A stretch of DNA of 64,000 bases from Liquidambar formosana (taxonomy: Eukaryota > Streptophyta > Magnoliopsida > Saxifragales > Altingiaceae). This document shows, piece by piece, positions 1 to 10,318 of the stretch (its first letter is position 1; each line of letters opens with the position of its first letter). The position numbers were made by a program, and so were the translations under genes. The stretch is from positions 21,302,685 through 21,366,684 of the forward strand of contig CM077829.1 in assembly GCA_039720395.1 (NCBI GenBank). The letters run 5' to 3'. The notes under the pieces were generated by a model. The model saw only the letters and a program-made list of their open reading frames with translations. It had not been told where the DNA came from and did not search any database.

Positions 1-440
1 ATGAAAGGTCTTCCCATACTACACCAGTCACGCTGGTGGATAATACGAGGTAACACTATGCCATCAAGGCTATTTCAAAACATGAGAAAGATACATCCTT
101 CTCATATTCAAATCATCAAGGTTATCATTCAAATATCAAGGTAATCACATAACACGAGAAAGATCACGTCCTTTTCTTTCTCAAATCATCAAGGTAAACA
201 CATACCATGGGAAAGATTGCATCTTTCAAACTATTAAGGCAAACATGAAAGATTGCATCTTTCTCGTATCAAACTCTCACGGTGAAAACATAGTATGAGA
301 AAGATCGTGTCCTTCTTATATTCAAACCATCAAGGTAAACACAAATCATGGGAAAGATTGCATCTTTTAAGCTATCAAGGTAAGCATGTGATCATGAGAA
401 AGATTGCATCTTTCTCTCACTAAGACAAAGGTAAGTTTCT
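1..440. repeat. Hairpin tandem repeats in the 3' region of element A
   Basis: Positions 1-52 are the last unit of an 80-bp tandem array whose homologue is fully visible at 41440-42232. From about 53 to 440 follow imperfect units of roughly 60 bp of the form GAGAAAGAT-TGC-ATCTTTCTC followed by a CATCAAGGTAAACAC-like linker. The core is an inverted repeat; the unit at 396-416 has perfect 9-base arms. The same block lies at 42233-42660 in element D, so it belongs to the retrotransposon family. Positions 441-617 resemble 42661-42860 and hold no gene. Confidence 0.8.
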
Positions 441-622
441 ACTTACCAACACTTAACAAGTTCACCAAGTCATCTCACATGGAGGCTATTCATGCCTCAA
501 CTCAAATACCAACTCATATAGGAGACACATTCATCTCAGGAAAACAATCATTCACATGCACATAGGGAAAGTATCTTTATCCCAAATGACAACAAATCAT
601 AGTGACATAGGAGGGAATTCAT

Positions 623-2295
623 TGTTGGGACTCAAAACTAGAGAGGAAAAATACAAAGGCGGAATTTAAAATTTTTCCTGTGATTCCCAAAACCATGAAT
701 CTTAATTATGCTTAATACAAAAACCATAAACCTAACTACCAAGAGAGTTAGGGTACTTACAGTTGAACAATTCTTCTCCTTTATGCTCCAAGCTTTGTCT
801 TCTGATTGAGCAGTCCAAGTGCACTGCCTCCAACAGTATCCACACCTAGCTTGAGCAAGTTGTCCTTTCCTTCTTCTTCCTTAGGGTTGCTAGAGGTGGA
901 GAAGAAGGAGAGAGAGAGAGAGAGAGAGAGGTGAAATTTTCGGCCAGCACTTGGGAGCCTCCAAGAGTGCATCAAGTGATGATGTCATCACATCATAAAA
1001 GGCTTTAAATAGCCTCCAACTAGGGCCGGCCAAGGGGGGGGTCTCCAAACCCTAATCTAATTTGTGTAATTACTCTTAATTACACAATTAGCCCACTAGT
1101 TTGCATCAAATATAAATTAGGCCCTTAAAGAACTTTTCTTTAATCACTTATGCCCTTTCTCTCATAGACAATCAAGCTCTCTTAGCATGATCAGTGTGTG
1201 ACCCATTGGGTTCACATCATTAAGTAGTAGGGATAGCACGAAGTGTGCACAATGGAACACTTTCCATTAAGGGTCTAATTGAAACTCCTTTCAATTCCCT
1301 AATTGATTATAACTCATTTATATCAATTAGGGCTTCTACTAACCATGAGTAACACCTAGCATATGGCTCATGGTGTGGTCCTTAATGAGGTGAATAGTCA
1401 TTTACAAAGAACCCTTCTGTTATAGTTTACAGGTTACAATTCCATCCTTCCATCAACACAATGTCTCCAATTGAACTAATAGGACATGGAAGTCTGTCAA
1501 GTCCCTAGTTCAATTACTTTATACTCATTCATTAATATCAACTCAATGATGAACTTATGGAAACTCCTTTCCATATTCATTCTACCATGGGCCCATGGAT
1601 TTAATGAGTTATATTCAATGAATGCTGTATGAGACATTCACTCTCTTTTTCCTTAGAGTGATGGATTCCTTGTTGATCACTCACATGCCTTCACACACAT
1701 AGCAGTAGGGCCAATGAACACCCTTACAGACCCCTGAATAGGATCTGCACTTAGTGTTATCAAACTTCTAAAGCTACATGTATAAGACAACCATGGTGTC
1801 TCAGGTCTAAGGATTACTTGTACCACTATAACAATGAGAAACTGATTGACAGGTAGGTTAAAACTCCATTAAGTTTATCTCATATCTTTGGTCACATTCA
1901 GTGTACCTATTCTTATAATAGGCACCCACTTGTTGGTTGTAGTGTCTCCACACAAATAGCTTGAGACTAGCTATCCTCCTATAGAGTCAACCTAACAAGT
2001 GCTAGTCCTATGGTTCATTACTGTCCATCATAGTGAACCTTCAACTAGGAATGATTTAGGAGTTTAGTATAGAGATATATTTACAGTCTCAAAATTACAA
2101 CCCTTTGTAATTTCATATTCTCAACTCTAACTCCATGGACATATTATGTAAATATAAATGATGCATATAAACATAATAGAATAAGCCCTTTTATTAAATC
2201 AATAATAAATGTGACATATATAAATGAAATCAATTGATTGTTCCTAATCCCTAAACAATCATCTCCATGATTGGCTCTAGGGCATAATCCTAACA
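623..2295 (-). mobile_element. Solo LTR of the Copia-like family
   Basis: The sequence starts TGTTGGGA and ends CCTAACA, the terminal inverted bases of this LTR family read on the minus strand. It is flanked by the duplication TTCAT (618-622 and 2296-2300), and the uninterrupted site is visible in element D near 42864. No internal region or second LTR is present, so unequal recombination between two LTRs probably removed the rest. A GA dinucleotide run lies at about 908-930, corresponding to the CT tract downstream of the TATA-like box in the other copies. The LTR is non-coding; the short ORF inside it is not a gene. Confidence 0.93.
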
Positions 2296-2531
2296 TTCAT
2301 CCCTAACGATAAAGAGTCATATGCATAGAGAGGGTTGTTTACCCCTACTAGCATGCCATACCCACACAAAGGCCATCAATGCAATCCATTCCAAAACACT
2401 TCATGCTAAACAATGTCAAGGTATTCACTCATTTTTCAACTCAAAACAAGCTTGAGATTTCATCTTAAAGAGGGTTCAAAAACGCGAATAGGCGAGCAAA
2501 GGCTAAACGAGTGAAGCGGAGCAAGCAAGGG

Positions 2532-2609
2532 GGGCTGACCACCTAGCTGCAGGTGGGTTGCCGCCCAAGCCCAGGCGGCTTGCCGCCCCAGGCTGGGCTG
2601 TTACCCGAG
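2532..2609. promoter_or_regulatory. GC-rich imperfect palindrome upstream of gene 1 (element A)
   Basis: A strongly GC-rich block in an AT-rich setting, beginning around GGGCTGACCACC and ending TTACCCGAG, with GGCGGCTTGCCGCC-type inner repeats. Its ends are roughly inverted copies of each other. Related blocks lie at 5794-5873, 40418-40497, 43104-43197 and 49076-49133. It sits about 300 bp upstream of the gene 1 start codon, so a regulatory role is inferred from position only. Confidence 0.55.
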
Positions 2610-2906
2610 GCTGGTGTCTCCAGTTTTGAGGGTTTTTAAACCCTTGATCCCCATTTCATGCTCACACTTCTCCAAACCTGAAAATAGAGAGTTTCTCTCT
2701 CTAGAAACCCATTCCATCTTCTCCAAACTCTCATATACACATTCTCAATCAAAGTTTCTCTTTCAATTCAAGTTGTGTGCATGAAATAGCATCAAGAACA
2801 AGTCATTCAACAACAATAACAAGCATCAATCATCAACTTGCAAGATCAAATTCATCATCTTTCTTATCAAACCCATTTTTCTCACATACAAGCTCAACAA
2901 TCATCA

Positions 2907-5543
2907 ATGGCTTCTAGCAATGATTCCAACATCAAGTATCCATACTATGTGATCAAGAATACATACAAGGCACCAATCTATGATGCATCCCAAGACAAGG
3001 TGTTGCTTGAACCCAAGAAGCATCTTTCATACCTCCATTCCCAACATGAGGTTAGTTCTTCCCAACTTAACATGTTTATCTTGAAATCTTGATTTCTATT
3101 GGATAAAATGCATTCCCATGATCTTCTTTTGATTGTTTCTACCATTATTAAGCCAAGTTCATTGATTTGGCAAGGATTGAATGTGTAAAAAGCTTGTTTC
3201 CCAATGCTTGAGAAAAGATGCCCACCAAGTGTTTGATAAAATGCCAAAGAGACAAAAACATGTTCAATTCTTGGAAAATCAATGGGTTTGCATTGTAGTA
3301 CAAGGTTTATTGATCTTGGCAAGGATTCGGTATACAAAATCTTTCATTTCATTGCTTGAAAACAAGTCACACACCAAGTGTTCGATAAAATGCCTGAAAG
3401 ACAAAACCATGTTCAATCCTTACAAAATCAATGAATTTGAATACACAAAGCCATGGGCATTCATTTCTAATTCATTTCATGAATCAAAATCCATATTTTA
3501 AGACTTTTGGAAAGACTTTTTTGAAATCAATTATCAATGTATGCCCAATATCTCTATGTTTTCAATGCTAACTCAATACACAATCCTTGGAAATTGCCCG
3601 ATTTCCAAAGTCTCCGTACAAGGACATCAATGAAGGGGCTCATCTCATGGTGGAGACATATGGAACATGCCCAACCACGTGCTCGCAAGATAATAAAGAA
3701 GGCGGGTTTTGGGCCCTTCCTAGATACTCTATGGAACGAGCAATGGGATAGGCAAGCATTATTTGCCTTGACAGAGCTATGGTGGGATACCACCAACACT
3801 TTCCATTTCAGCTTCGGGGAGATGACCATGACTCCTAAGGACTTCACCATGATAACTGGGTTGAGCTTGAAAGGCAGGCATTTGGAATACTACGAACAAG
3901 CCAACATGGATCAAAACTACATAGTGGCTCTACTCGGGGTGGAAGCGGAGTTAAGCCCAAAAGGTGTACGCCGTACTTAGCTCTACAAAACCTTTGCCAT
4001 TGTGGAAGAGAGTGATGGGACGAATCCCCAATACATTGTGAGAGCTTTCTTGCTCTACATGATTTCATGTACCTTCTTTGCAGGCACCAATGACATGGCT
4101 CGACTAGAGTTGCTAGCTAGCATGGAAGATGTGAACAAAATTAGGAGATACAATTGGGGTGGGGCTGCTTTTGCAACCATGTATCGCTCCATGACTGACA
4201 TGTCCCGAGGAGTTGCAAAGAACTTTGGGGGACTTCCTTTCGTTAGGGAGGTAACAAAGAACATTCAATTCTCTATTATTTCCCGAAACTTAACACATAC
4301 ATGATTTCTTCTATTTCTTTGATTTTCCACAGATATGGTACTACGAGCACTTGAACATGTGCCGCCCAACTCTTGCTAGTGATGCCATGTCATGGCCCAT
4401 CCTTCAAAATTACGCTCCATCTTGCTTGGCTACAAAAGCCTCCAACCGACATGATTATGCCCATGCAAGGGCATATCTTGCCAGTTTGACTGCTGATATG
4501 GTAAAATCTTTCTTTCTCTTTTTATCTTTTTATCTTTTTTCTCATTTCTCATTTCAAACTCAATAGGTGGAATGGGATCCATGGAGGCTATGGGAGCATA
4601 GGCTACCCGAGAAGTACTCCTCTTGTTTGGAGTTGACAAGCAAAAGGGTCCTTTTTGAAGGCCCCACAGGTAGATGCTGGTATCTTGGGGAGCGAGTCCT
4701 GAAACAAGTCCACGGAAATATGAATGCAGTTGTGACACCTTCCATGCCACCAAAGAACATGAGACATACTAGCCATCTAGTGGGGGATGAACTAGAAGAG
4801 GCTCTGAGGGGTTGGGATGCTGAGGGATTCACCTCCCCTCACATAGAATACACTGCCTTTTGTCGACAATATCTGATGAATCCAAGGGTCACTGGCCTCC
4901 CACCTCAAGGGGTGAGCTCCCCAAACTCTTAAATTATTTTTAAGATCATAAGAAAGACTTTTCTTGACAAGCATTTGAATTTTAGGGCCGACGGGCAAGG
5001 AGACATAGCTCCACAGTTGGATCTGCCACTGGGATGACTTACAATGACGAGGATGAAGACCTTGAAGGAAATCAACCTCCACCCCTCCCACAACTAAATT
5101 GGTATGTGAACTTGTGCAGTGGGATGAAATTTGTGAAGACTGACATTACCCATCCACTATTCGATGAATATCCCAAGATCGATCCATATTATGAGAATGT
5201 GAGGTCTAAACTCTTACCTTCTTGAAATTAGATTCTTTCATTATTATTAACCATGTTCATACTCTCCTAGGTTCCATGGGAGTACGCCCAGGAATGCATT
5301 GAACTCAATGAAGGATTGGGGAGGGATCTTGTGCGAATGAGTTTAGAGAACTCAGTTCTGGAAGCACGCTTGAATCCCCAAGTAAGTGATTATCCTATTA
5401 ACTTTCAACTAGGATTGGCACCATTACCCTAATTAACCCATTATCTTTCTTTGCAATAGGATATGCCCCCTCCTAGAGCACCTCGTTCAGGTCATGATGG
5501 AGCTGGGTCAAGTCGAAAGAGAAGGACTACGGGAAATCATTGA
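2907..5543 (+). pseudogene. Gene 1 (A copy): seven-exon plant mobile domain gene, one nonsense codon
   Basis: Predicted exons are 2907-3050, about 3636-4250, 4333-4500, 4567-4911, 4986-5198, 5271-5381 and 5460-5543. All introns are GT-AG and phase 0, and the joined exons give about 559 codons. Exon 2 holds the PMD signature, with WWDTTNTFHFSFGEMTMTPK followed by a DF-x-MITGL stretch, resembling the plant mobile domain found in MAIN-like proteins and transposons. The last exon is basic (SSRKRR), a possible nuclear signal. Exon 2 has TAG at 3978-3980 where the D copy has TGG, so this copy is broken. The start of exon 2 is uncertain because its acceptor has a poor pyrimidine tract. The gene lies antisense to element A between integrase and the 3' LTR. 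Its molecular function in retrotransposons is unknown; PMD proteins are linked to transposon silencing and domesticated factors. Confidence 0.8.
3181..3420 (+). repeat. Two PPR-like motif remnants inside intron 1 of gene 1
   Basis: Two similar segments about 149 bp apart encode HQVFDKMPKRQ (from about 3223) and HQVFDKMPERQN (from 3372), resembling the helix and turn of a pentatricopeptide (PPR) motif. The surrounding bases are also duplicated imperfectly. The same pair is present in element D at about 43800-44010. They lie in different reading frames and are not joined to the PMD exons, so they look like a fossil fragment of a host gene captured by the element. The similarity to PPR is my reading of a short motif. 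Confidence 0.45.
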
Positions 5544-5793
5544 GTTTCACTCACCTCTTGTTAGCAACTTTGGAACTTATTATCTTCTTGTCATGTACTA
5601 ATTAGGAATTTCAATTCCCAACCTTGAACTCTTATTATGGATACTTGATGAATTTATGTTGAACTTTATTGCGATGATATGACCTTGTATTGTGTGAAAA
5701 ACGGGCTTAAATCAAGCACAAAAGAGTCAAAACATCACAAAAGGGCCAAACAAAGGCACAATAGGGCACAAATGGGTGAAACAAAGCGGCGGC
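5544..5793. other. Intergenic spacer between gene 1 and gene 2
   Basis: AT-rich 3' flank of gene 1 followed by a purine-rich stretch with repeated CACAAAAGGG-like words just before the GC-rich palindrome. No reading frame of note. It presumably holds the gene 1 polyadenylation site, but I see no clean AATAAA. Confidence 0.4.
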
Positions 5794-5873
5794 CTCGGGT
5801 GACCACCTGGGGCTGGGCGGCTAGCCGCTTGGGCCCAAGTGGCTAGCCGCCCAGGCCTGGGTGGTCACCCGAG
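5794..5873. promoter_or_regulatory. 80-bp near-perfect palindrome upstream of gene 2 (element A)
   Basis: The left arm starts CTCGGGTGACCACC and the right arm ends GGTGGTCACCCGAG; the centre is TTGGGCCCAA, and GGCTAGCC occurs in both arms. I count about four mismatched pairs across 40-base arms. It lies about 90 bp upstream of the TATA box and about 145 bp upstream of the gene 2 start codon. A copy of the same length lies in the LTR of element D. As DNA it could extrude a cruciform; as RNA it would form a long stem. A role as enhancer or silencing trigger is inference. Confidence 0.75.
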
Positions 5874-5961
5874 CCCGAAGTAGAGTTTCACCTGTTTTTT
5901 AGGAAACTTCCTATTTTGACGGATTCCTTCCTTCCAAAACACGGATTTCTGAATTTTTTCC

Positions 5962-5969
5962 TATAAAAG
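5962..5969 (+). promoter_or_regulatory. TATA box of gene 2 (element A)
   Basis: TATAAAAG lies 49 bases upstream of the gene 2 ATG at 6018. The matching position in element C (49221-49228) is TATAAAAA, and the following ACACATCCAAG-like bases are conserved between the two copies. This supports a dedicated promoter for the antisense gene. Confidence 0.7.
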
Positions 5970-6017
5970 CACATCCAAGGGGTCTCAAACCCTACTTACA
6001 TTCATTGAGAGCAAGTT

Positions 6018-7304
6018 ATGGAAACCCTAGACAAATTCTTAAGTGATTTTCTGAAAGTTATGAGTGCGGAGGCAAGGAAGGAGTTCAAGCACTACTGCTT
6101 GGATCTATTATTCTCTTTGATGCATGTGAAGCTTGAAACCACTCTTCTTACTGCTGCTTCATACTTTTGGGATCCCCAACTTCATGTATTCCGTTTCAAC
6201 TATGAAGAGCTATGCCCAACAATGGAGGAATTTTGCGCTTTGTATGGAGTTTTACCTGTAGGACCTTTCATCCTCCCTACTCCATGCTCAAGTTACCTAA
6301 CTTCCTTCTCCAACTTCTTTGGGATTTCTCAACAAGAGGTCTCCATATTTGTGAAGGATCACATGGTGAATCTCATGGAAATAGCAACTTCCTTTTTGGC
6401 TCATGATAGCAAAGGTACCCTGAACTTCAACCTTACTACTCAACGTGCTCTTACTTTTTGCTTGATTAGTCACTTCCTTATCTCCACGGGGACTCTCTAT
6501 GTCCCTATTCAAATATGTGAACTGATTCCTTTTCTTCTTGAACATGACAACCTGATTCCCATGGTGCTAGCTGAAACCCTCAATAGCTTAGACAAAATTC
6601 ATGACAACCCACAAGCCCCATTAGGAGGGAGCCCCATTCTATTACAGATGTGGCTTCTTGAAAGGCTTAACTCCTTATCCCCTACCGCCATTAATCCTTA
6701 CAAACCTCAACATTATTGTTGCCGTCGAGTTGAACTTCCTGGTCAATTTTCTTTGAGGGAATGGTTAGGCTACTTTCAAACACTCTCATGGTGAAACATT
6801 AAGTGGTTTGTCTTCATATGGGGATGCAAGGAACAAATTCTTCTCCGAACTTCTGGGTGTGCTATGGTCAAGCTTATAAGGTTGAGATCAACTTCATTCT
6901 ATTGGACCTCAAGAATCCTTCGTTAGATGGGTGCCATGCAAACCATACCTACTTCTGTAGTATTTGATCATTATGTTGAACCTGTGGGCCCCAGGATGGT
7001 TAAGTGGGCCAAGACCAGATGGACTGACCAGCTGAAACTGACTCGAGTTGAAAACACCGATGGGCCTTATGTCATGAGCCCTGAATACAAGACATGGTTG
7101 AAGACTAGCTTGGGTGAAAGAGAAACCATACGCAGGGAAAGGGTTTATAACCTTATTAAGGACACAATACTTGGATTTTGTAGGGAAGACATTCTGAGAG
7201 CAGTGGAAGCAGCACATGCTCATGACTTACGAAAGAAGCGAAGACTCGAAAGAAAAGAGAAGAAAGCAAACCAAGAGACTATGAAGAAAATCAAAAGGAC
7301 TTGA
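6018..7304 (+). pseudogene. Gene 2 (A copy): PMD-like antisense gene with two stop codons
   Basis: Homologous over its full length to the intact 429-codon gene at 49277-50566. The reading frame is interrupted by TGA at 6792-6794, where element C has AGG, and by TAG at 6924-6926, where element C has CAG. Otherwise frame is kept through to the lysine- and arginine-rich C-terminus. The N-terminal half contains FWDPQLHVFRFNYEELCPTM, which aligns with the core of gene 1 and marks it as a divergent PMD-type protein. It is antisense to the element and convergent with the integrase reading frame. Confidence 0.85.
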
Positions 7305-7651
7305 AGACTTTAGAAATAGGATATCTATGGCATGTCAATAGTTCTTTATTTGACACCAATAAATTGCTATGTCAATCAATTAGTTCTAAATGAATTGCTA
7401 ATAATAATTTAATTTTGGGATTTGTTGTTGTGGTGTTGTTTGGACCGCACCCAAGGTAACTTTATGGGTTGCCTACGTATCCCCATCCTTTTTTCTTTTT
7501 TCTTTTTCTTTTCCTCTTTTTTTCTTTTTTTTTTTCGCTTTTTTTTCTCTTTCTTTTTTTCTTTCTTTAGGAATGGGGAATCAAGCCCTCGTAGTTCAAA
7601 TGCCTTAACTTTTGCCTAGGTTGCCCTTATGGGTTTTCAACCTAGCAGGCC
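7305..7651. other. Convergent spacer between gene 2 and integrase, with a pyrimidine tract
   Basis: Holds the gene 2 3' flank, the conserved words CGCACCCAAGGTAAC and GCCTACGTA (7471-7479), and a C/T tract at about 7488-7570. Element C has the same layout with a T/G tract. No gene. Convergent genes need terminators here, and the tract may serve that purpose. Confidence 0.6.
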
Positions 7652-8649
7652 TCATACATGATACTTTTTCAATTGATCTAAATTGGTAGGACGAGCGAAC
7701 TCAATCCCATCCAAATCCATGAGGCGAACAGCCCCTGCTGGCAATATTTCTTTAATAACATACGGGCCACCCCAACTTGGCTTAAACTTTCCTCGTGGAT
7801 CAAAAATTGGAGCTCTGATTTCTTTTAACACCAAATCCCCTGTTTTCAAACCTCAATCTTTGACATGCTTGTTGAATGCTCTCGCAACCTTCGCTGATAT
7901 CACTGTACATGATACAAGGCCCTCAATTGCCTTTCATCTAGCAATGCCACCTCATCATAACGGTTCCTAACCCAATCTGCTTCTGCTATCTGACTCTCCA
8001 TGGCAACCCGCAATGATGGTACCTCCAACTCAATAGGCAAAACAGCCTCCATCCCATACACCAAAGAATAAGGGGTAGCCCCTGTTGACGATCTTACGAA
8101 TGTTCTATAGCCCCACAAGGCTAAGGGTAACTTCTCATGCCAATCAGTGTAAGTGTTAGCTGTTTTCTGTAGTATCTTCTTAACATTCTTATTGGCGGCC
8201 TCCACTGCTCCATTAGTCTGCGGGCGATAAGGGGAGGATAGATGGTGCACTATATTGTATTTCTGCAAAAGCTCCTTGGTTTCTTTCTAAAAGTGCTGAC
8301 CATTGTCTGAAATAATCTCATGGGGTACCCCATATCTATAAATGATGTTGAGCTGTATGAACTGTGCTACCTTCTTGGCATTCAGGGTCTTGAAAGATGT
8401 TGCCTCTACCCACTTAGTGAAGTAATCAATAGCTACCAAGATGTATTCATGCCCATTGGAGGCTTTCAGCTTAATCTGCCCAATTATATCTATTCCCCAC
8501 ACTGCAAAGGGCCATGGTGACGACATGCTTGTCAAAGGCATGGAAGGCAAGTGTTGTCCATTAGCAAAGACCTGACACTTGTGACACTTCTTGACATGTG
8601 CATAGCAATCTCTCTCCATTGTAGACCAATAGTAACCCAACCTCATGAT
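7652..8649 (-). pseudogene. Element A integrase, C-terminal part (broken)
   Basis: Reads leftward from the insertion site at 8649. It begins with the zinc-binding part (CHKCQ), then the catalytic core, with D in WGIDIIGQ, D in ISDNGQHF and E in NGAVEAANK, and ends with a GPY/F-type module (GGPYVIKEILPAGAVRLMD) and a TGA at 7652. Breaks: TAG at 8287-8289 in place of CAG, a stop and a frameshift near 7870-7900, and an in-frame TGA before the GPY/F module that element C shares. The upstream part of the same gene continues at 27995-28599 on the other side of Copia-like element 1. Confidence 0.9.
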
Positions 8650-10304
8650 TGTTAGGATTATGCCCTAGAGCCAATCATAGAGATGATTGTTTAGGGATTA
8701 GGAACAATCATTTGATTTCATTTATGTATGTCATATTTATTATTGATTTAATAAAAGGGCTTATTCTATTATGTTTATATGCATCATTTATATTTACATA
8801 ATATGTCCATGGAGTTAGAGTTGAGAATATGGAATTACAAAGAGTTGTAATTTTGAGACTATAGATATATCTCTGTACTAAACTCCTAAAGCATTCCTAG
8901 TTGAAGGTTCACTATAATGGACAGTAATGAACCATAGGACTAGCACTTGTTAGGTTGACTCTATAGGAGGATAGCTAGTCTCAAGCTATTTGTGTGGAGA
9001 CACTACAACCAACAAGTGGGTGCCTATTACGAGAATAGGTACACTGAATGTGACCAAAGATATGAGATAAACTGAATGGAGTTTTATCCTGCCTGTCAAT
9101 CAGTTTCTCATTGTTATAGTGGTACAAGTAATCTTTAGACCTGAGACACTATAGTTGCCTTATGCATGTAGCTTTAGAAGTTTGATAACACTAAGTGCAG
9201 ATCCTATTCAGGGGTCTGCAAAGGTGTTCATTGGCCCTACTACTATGTGTATGAAGGCATGTGAGTGATCAACAAGGGATCCATCACTCTTAGGAAAAAG
9301 AGAGAGAATATCTCATATAGCATTCATAATATAACTCATTAAATCCATGGCCATGGTAGGATGAATATGAAAAGAGTTTCATGAGTTCATCAATGAGTTG
9401 ATATTCATTATTGAGTATAAAGTAATTAAACTAGGGACTTGACAGACTTCCATGTCCTATTAGTTTAATTGGAGACATTGTGTTGAAGGAAGGATGCAAT
9501 TATAACCTATAAACTATAATAGAAGGGTTCTTTGTTAGATACTTATTCACCTCATTAAGGACAACACCATGAACCATATGCTAGGTGTTATTCATGGTTA
9601 GTAGAAGCCCTAATTGATATAAGTGAGTTATAATCAATTAGGGAATTGGAAGGAGTTCCAATTAGACCCTGAATGGAAAGAGTTCCATTGTGCACACCTT
9701 GTGCTATTCCTACTACTTGATGATGTGAACCCAATGGGTCACACACTGATCATGCAAGATGAGCTTTTTAGTCTATGAGAGAAAGGGTATGAGTGCATAA
9801 AGAATAGTTCTTTAAGGCCATGTTTGTATTTGATATAAGCAATAGGGGTTATTGTGCAATTTAGGGAAATTGCATAAAACCCTAAAAGGGTTTCCCCCCT
9901 AGGGCCGGCCCCTTTAGTGTGGACTATTTAAGTCACACTATGATGTGTGACATCATAACTTTTAGAAGACACCAAGGGCTGGCCAGAATTTCCAGCCTCC
10001 CTCTCTCTCTCTCCTCTCTTCTCCTACACTAGCAACAACAAGGAAAAGGAGGAAAGGACTTGAAGCTCTAGCTAGGTGTGGATACCGTTGGAGGCAGCAC
10101 ACTTAGGCTGCTCATTCACCGCTGTCCGGAATCAAAGCTTGGAGCAAAAAGGAGAAGACAAAAATTCTGTAAGTGTTCTAACCCTCTTTGTAGTTAGGGT
10201 TTGATTTTGTGTTATGCATAGTTAGATTCATGGGCTATGGAATCGTAGGAAAAATTTTTATATTCCGCACCTTTGTATTTTTCCCACTTGTTTGATTCCC
10301 AACA
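8650..10304 (+). repeat. 5' LTR of Copia-like element 1
   Basis: Starts TGTTAGGATTATGCCC and ends GATTCCCAACA. A TATA-like TATTTAAG at 9925-9932 is followed about 70 bp later by a CT-rich tract (about 9997-10020), a layout like a plant core promoter with a Y patch. The rest is non-coding. A short open stretch in the first 150 bp recurs in every LTR copy but has no features of a protein. Confidence 0.95.
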
Positions 10305-10305
10305 G

Positions 10306-10318
10306 TTGTATCAGAGCC
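10306..10318 (+). promoter_or_regulatory. Primer-binding site of element 1
   Basis: TTGTATCAGAGCC directly after the 5' LTR. Element 2 has TGGTATCAGAGCC at the same place, the usual initiator tRNA-Met primer site of Copia elements; element 1 carries G to T at the second base. Confidence 0.9.

Noticed and set aside
2838..2906. Upstream extension of gene 1 exon 1 to a TTG codon
   Set aside because: Plant genes rarely start at TTG; ATG at 2907 (43495 in D) begins the well-conserved coding part.
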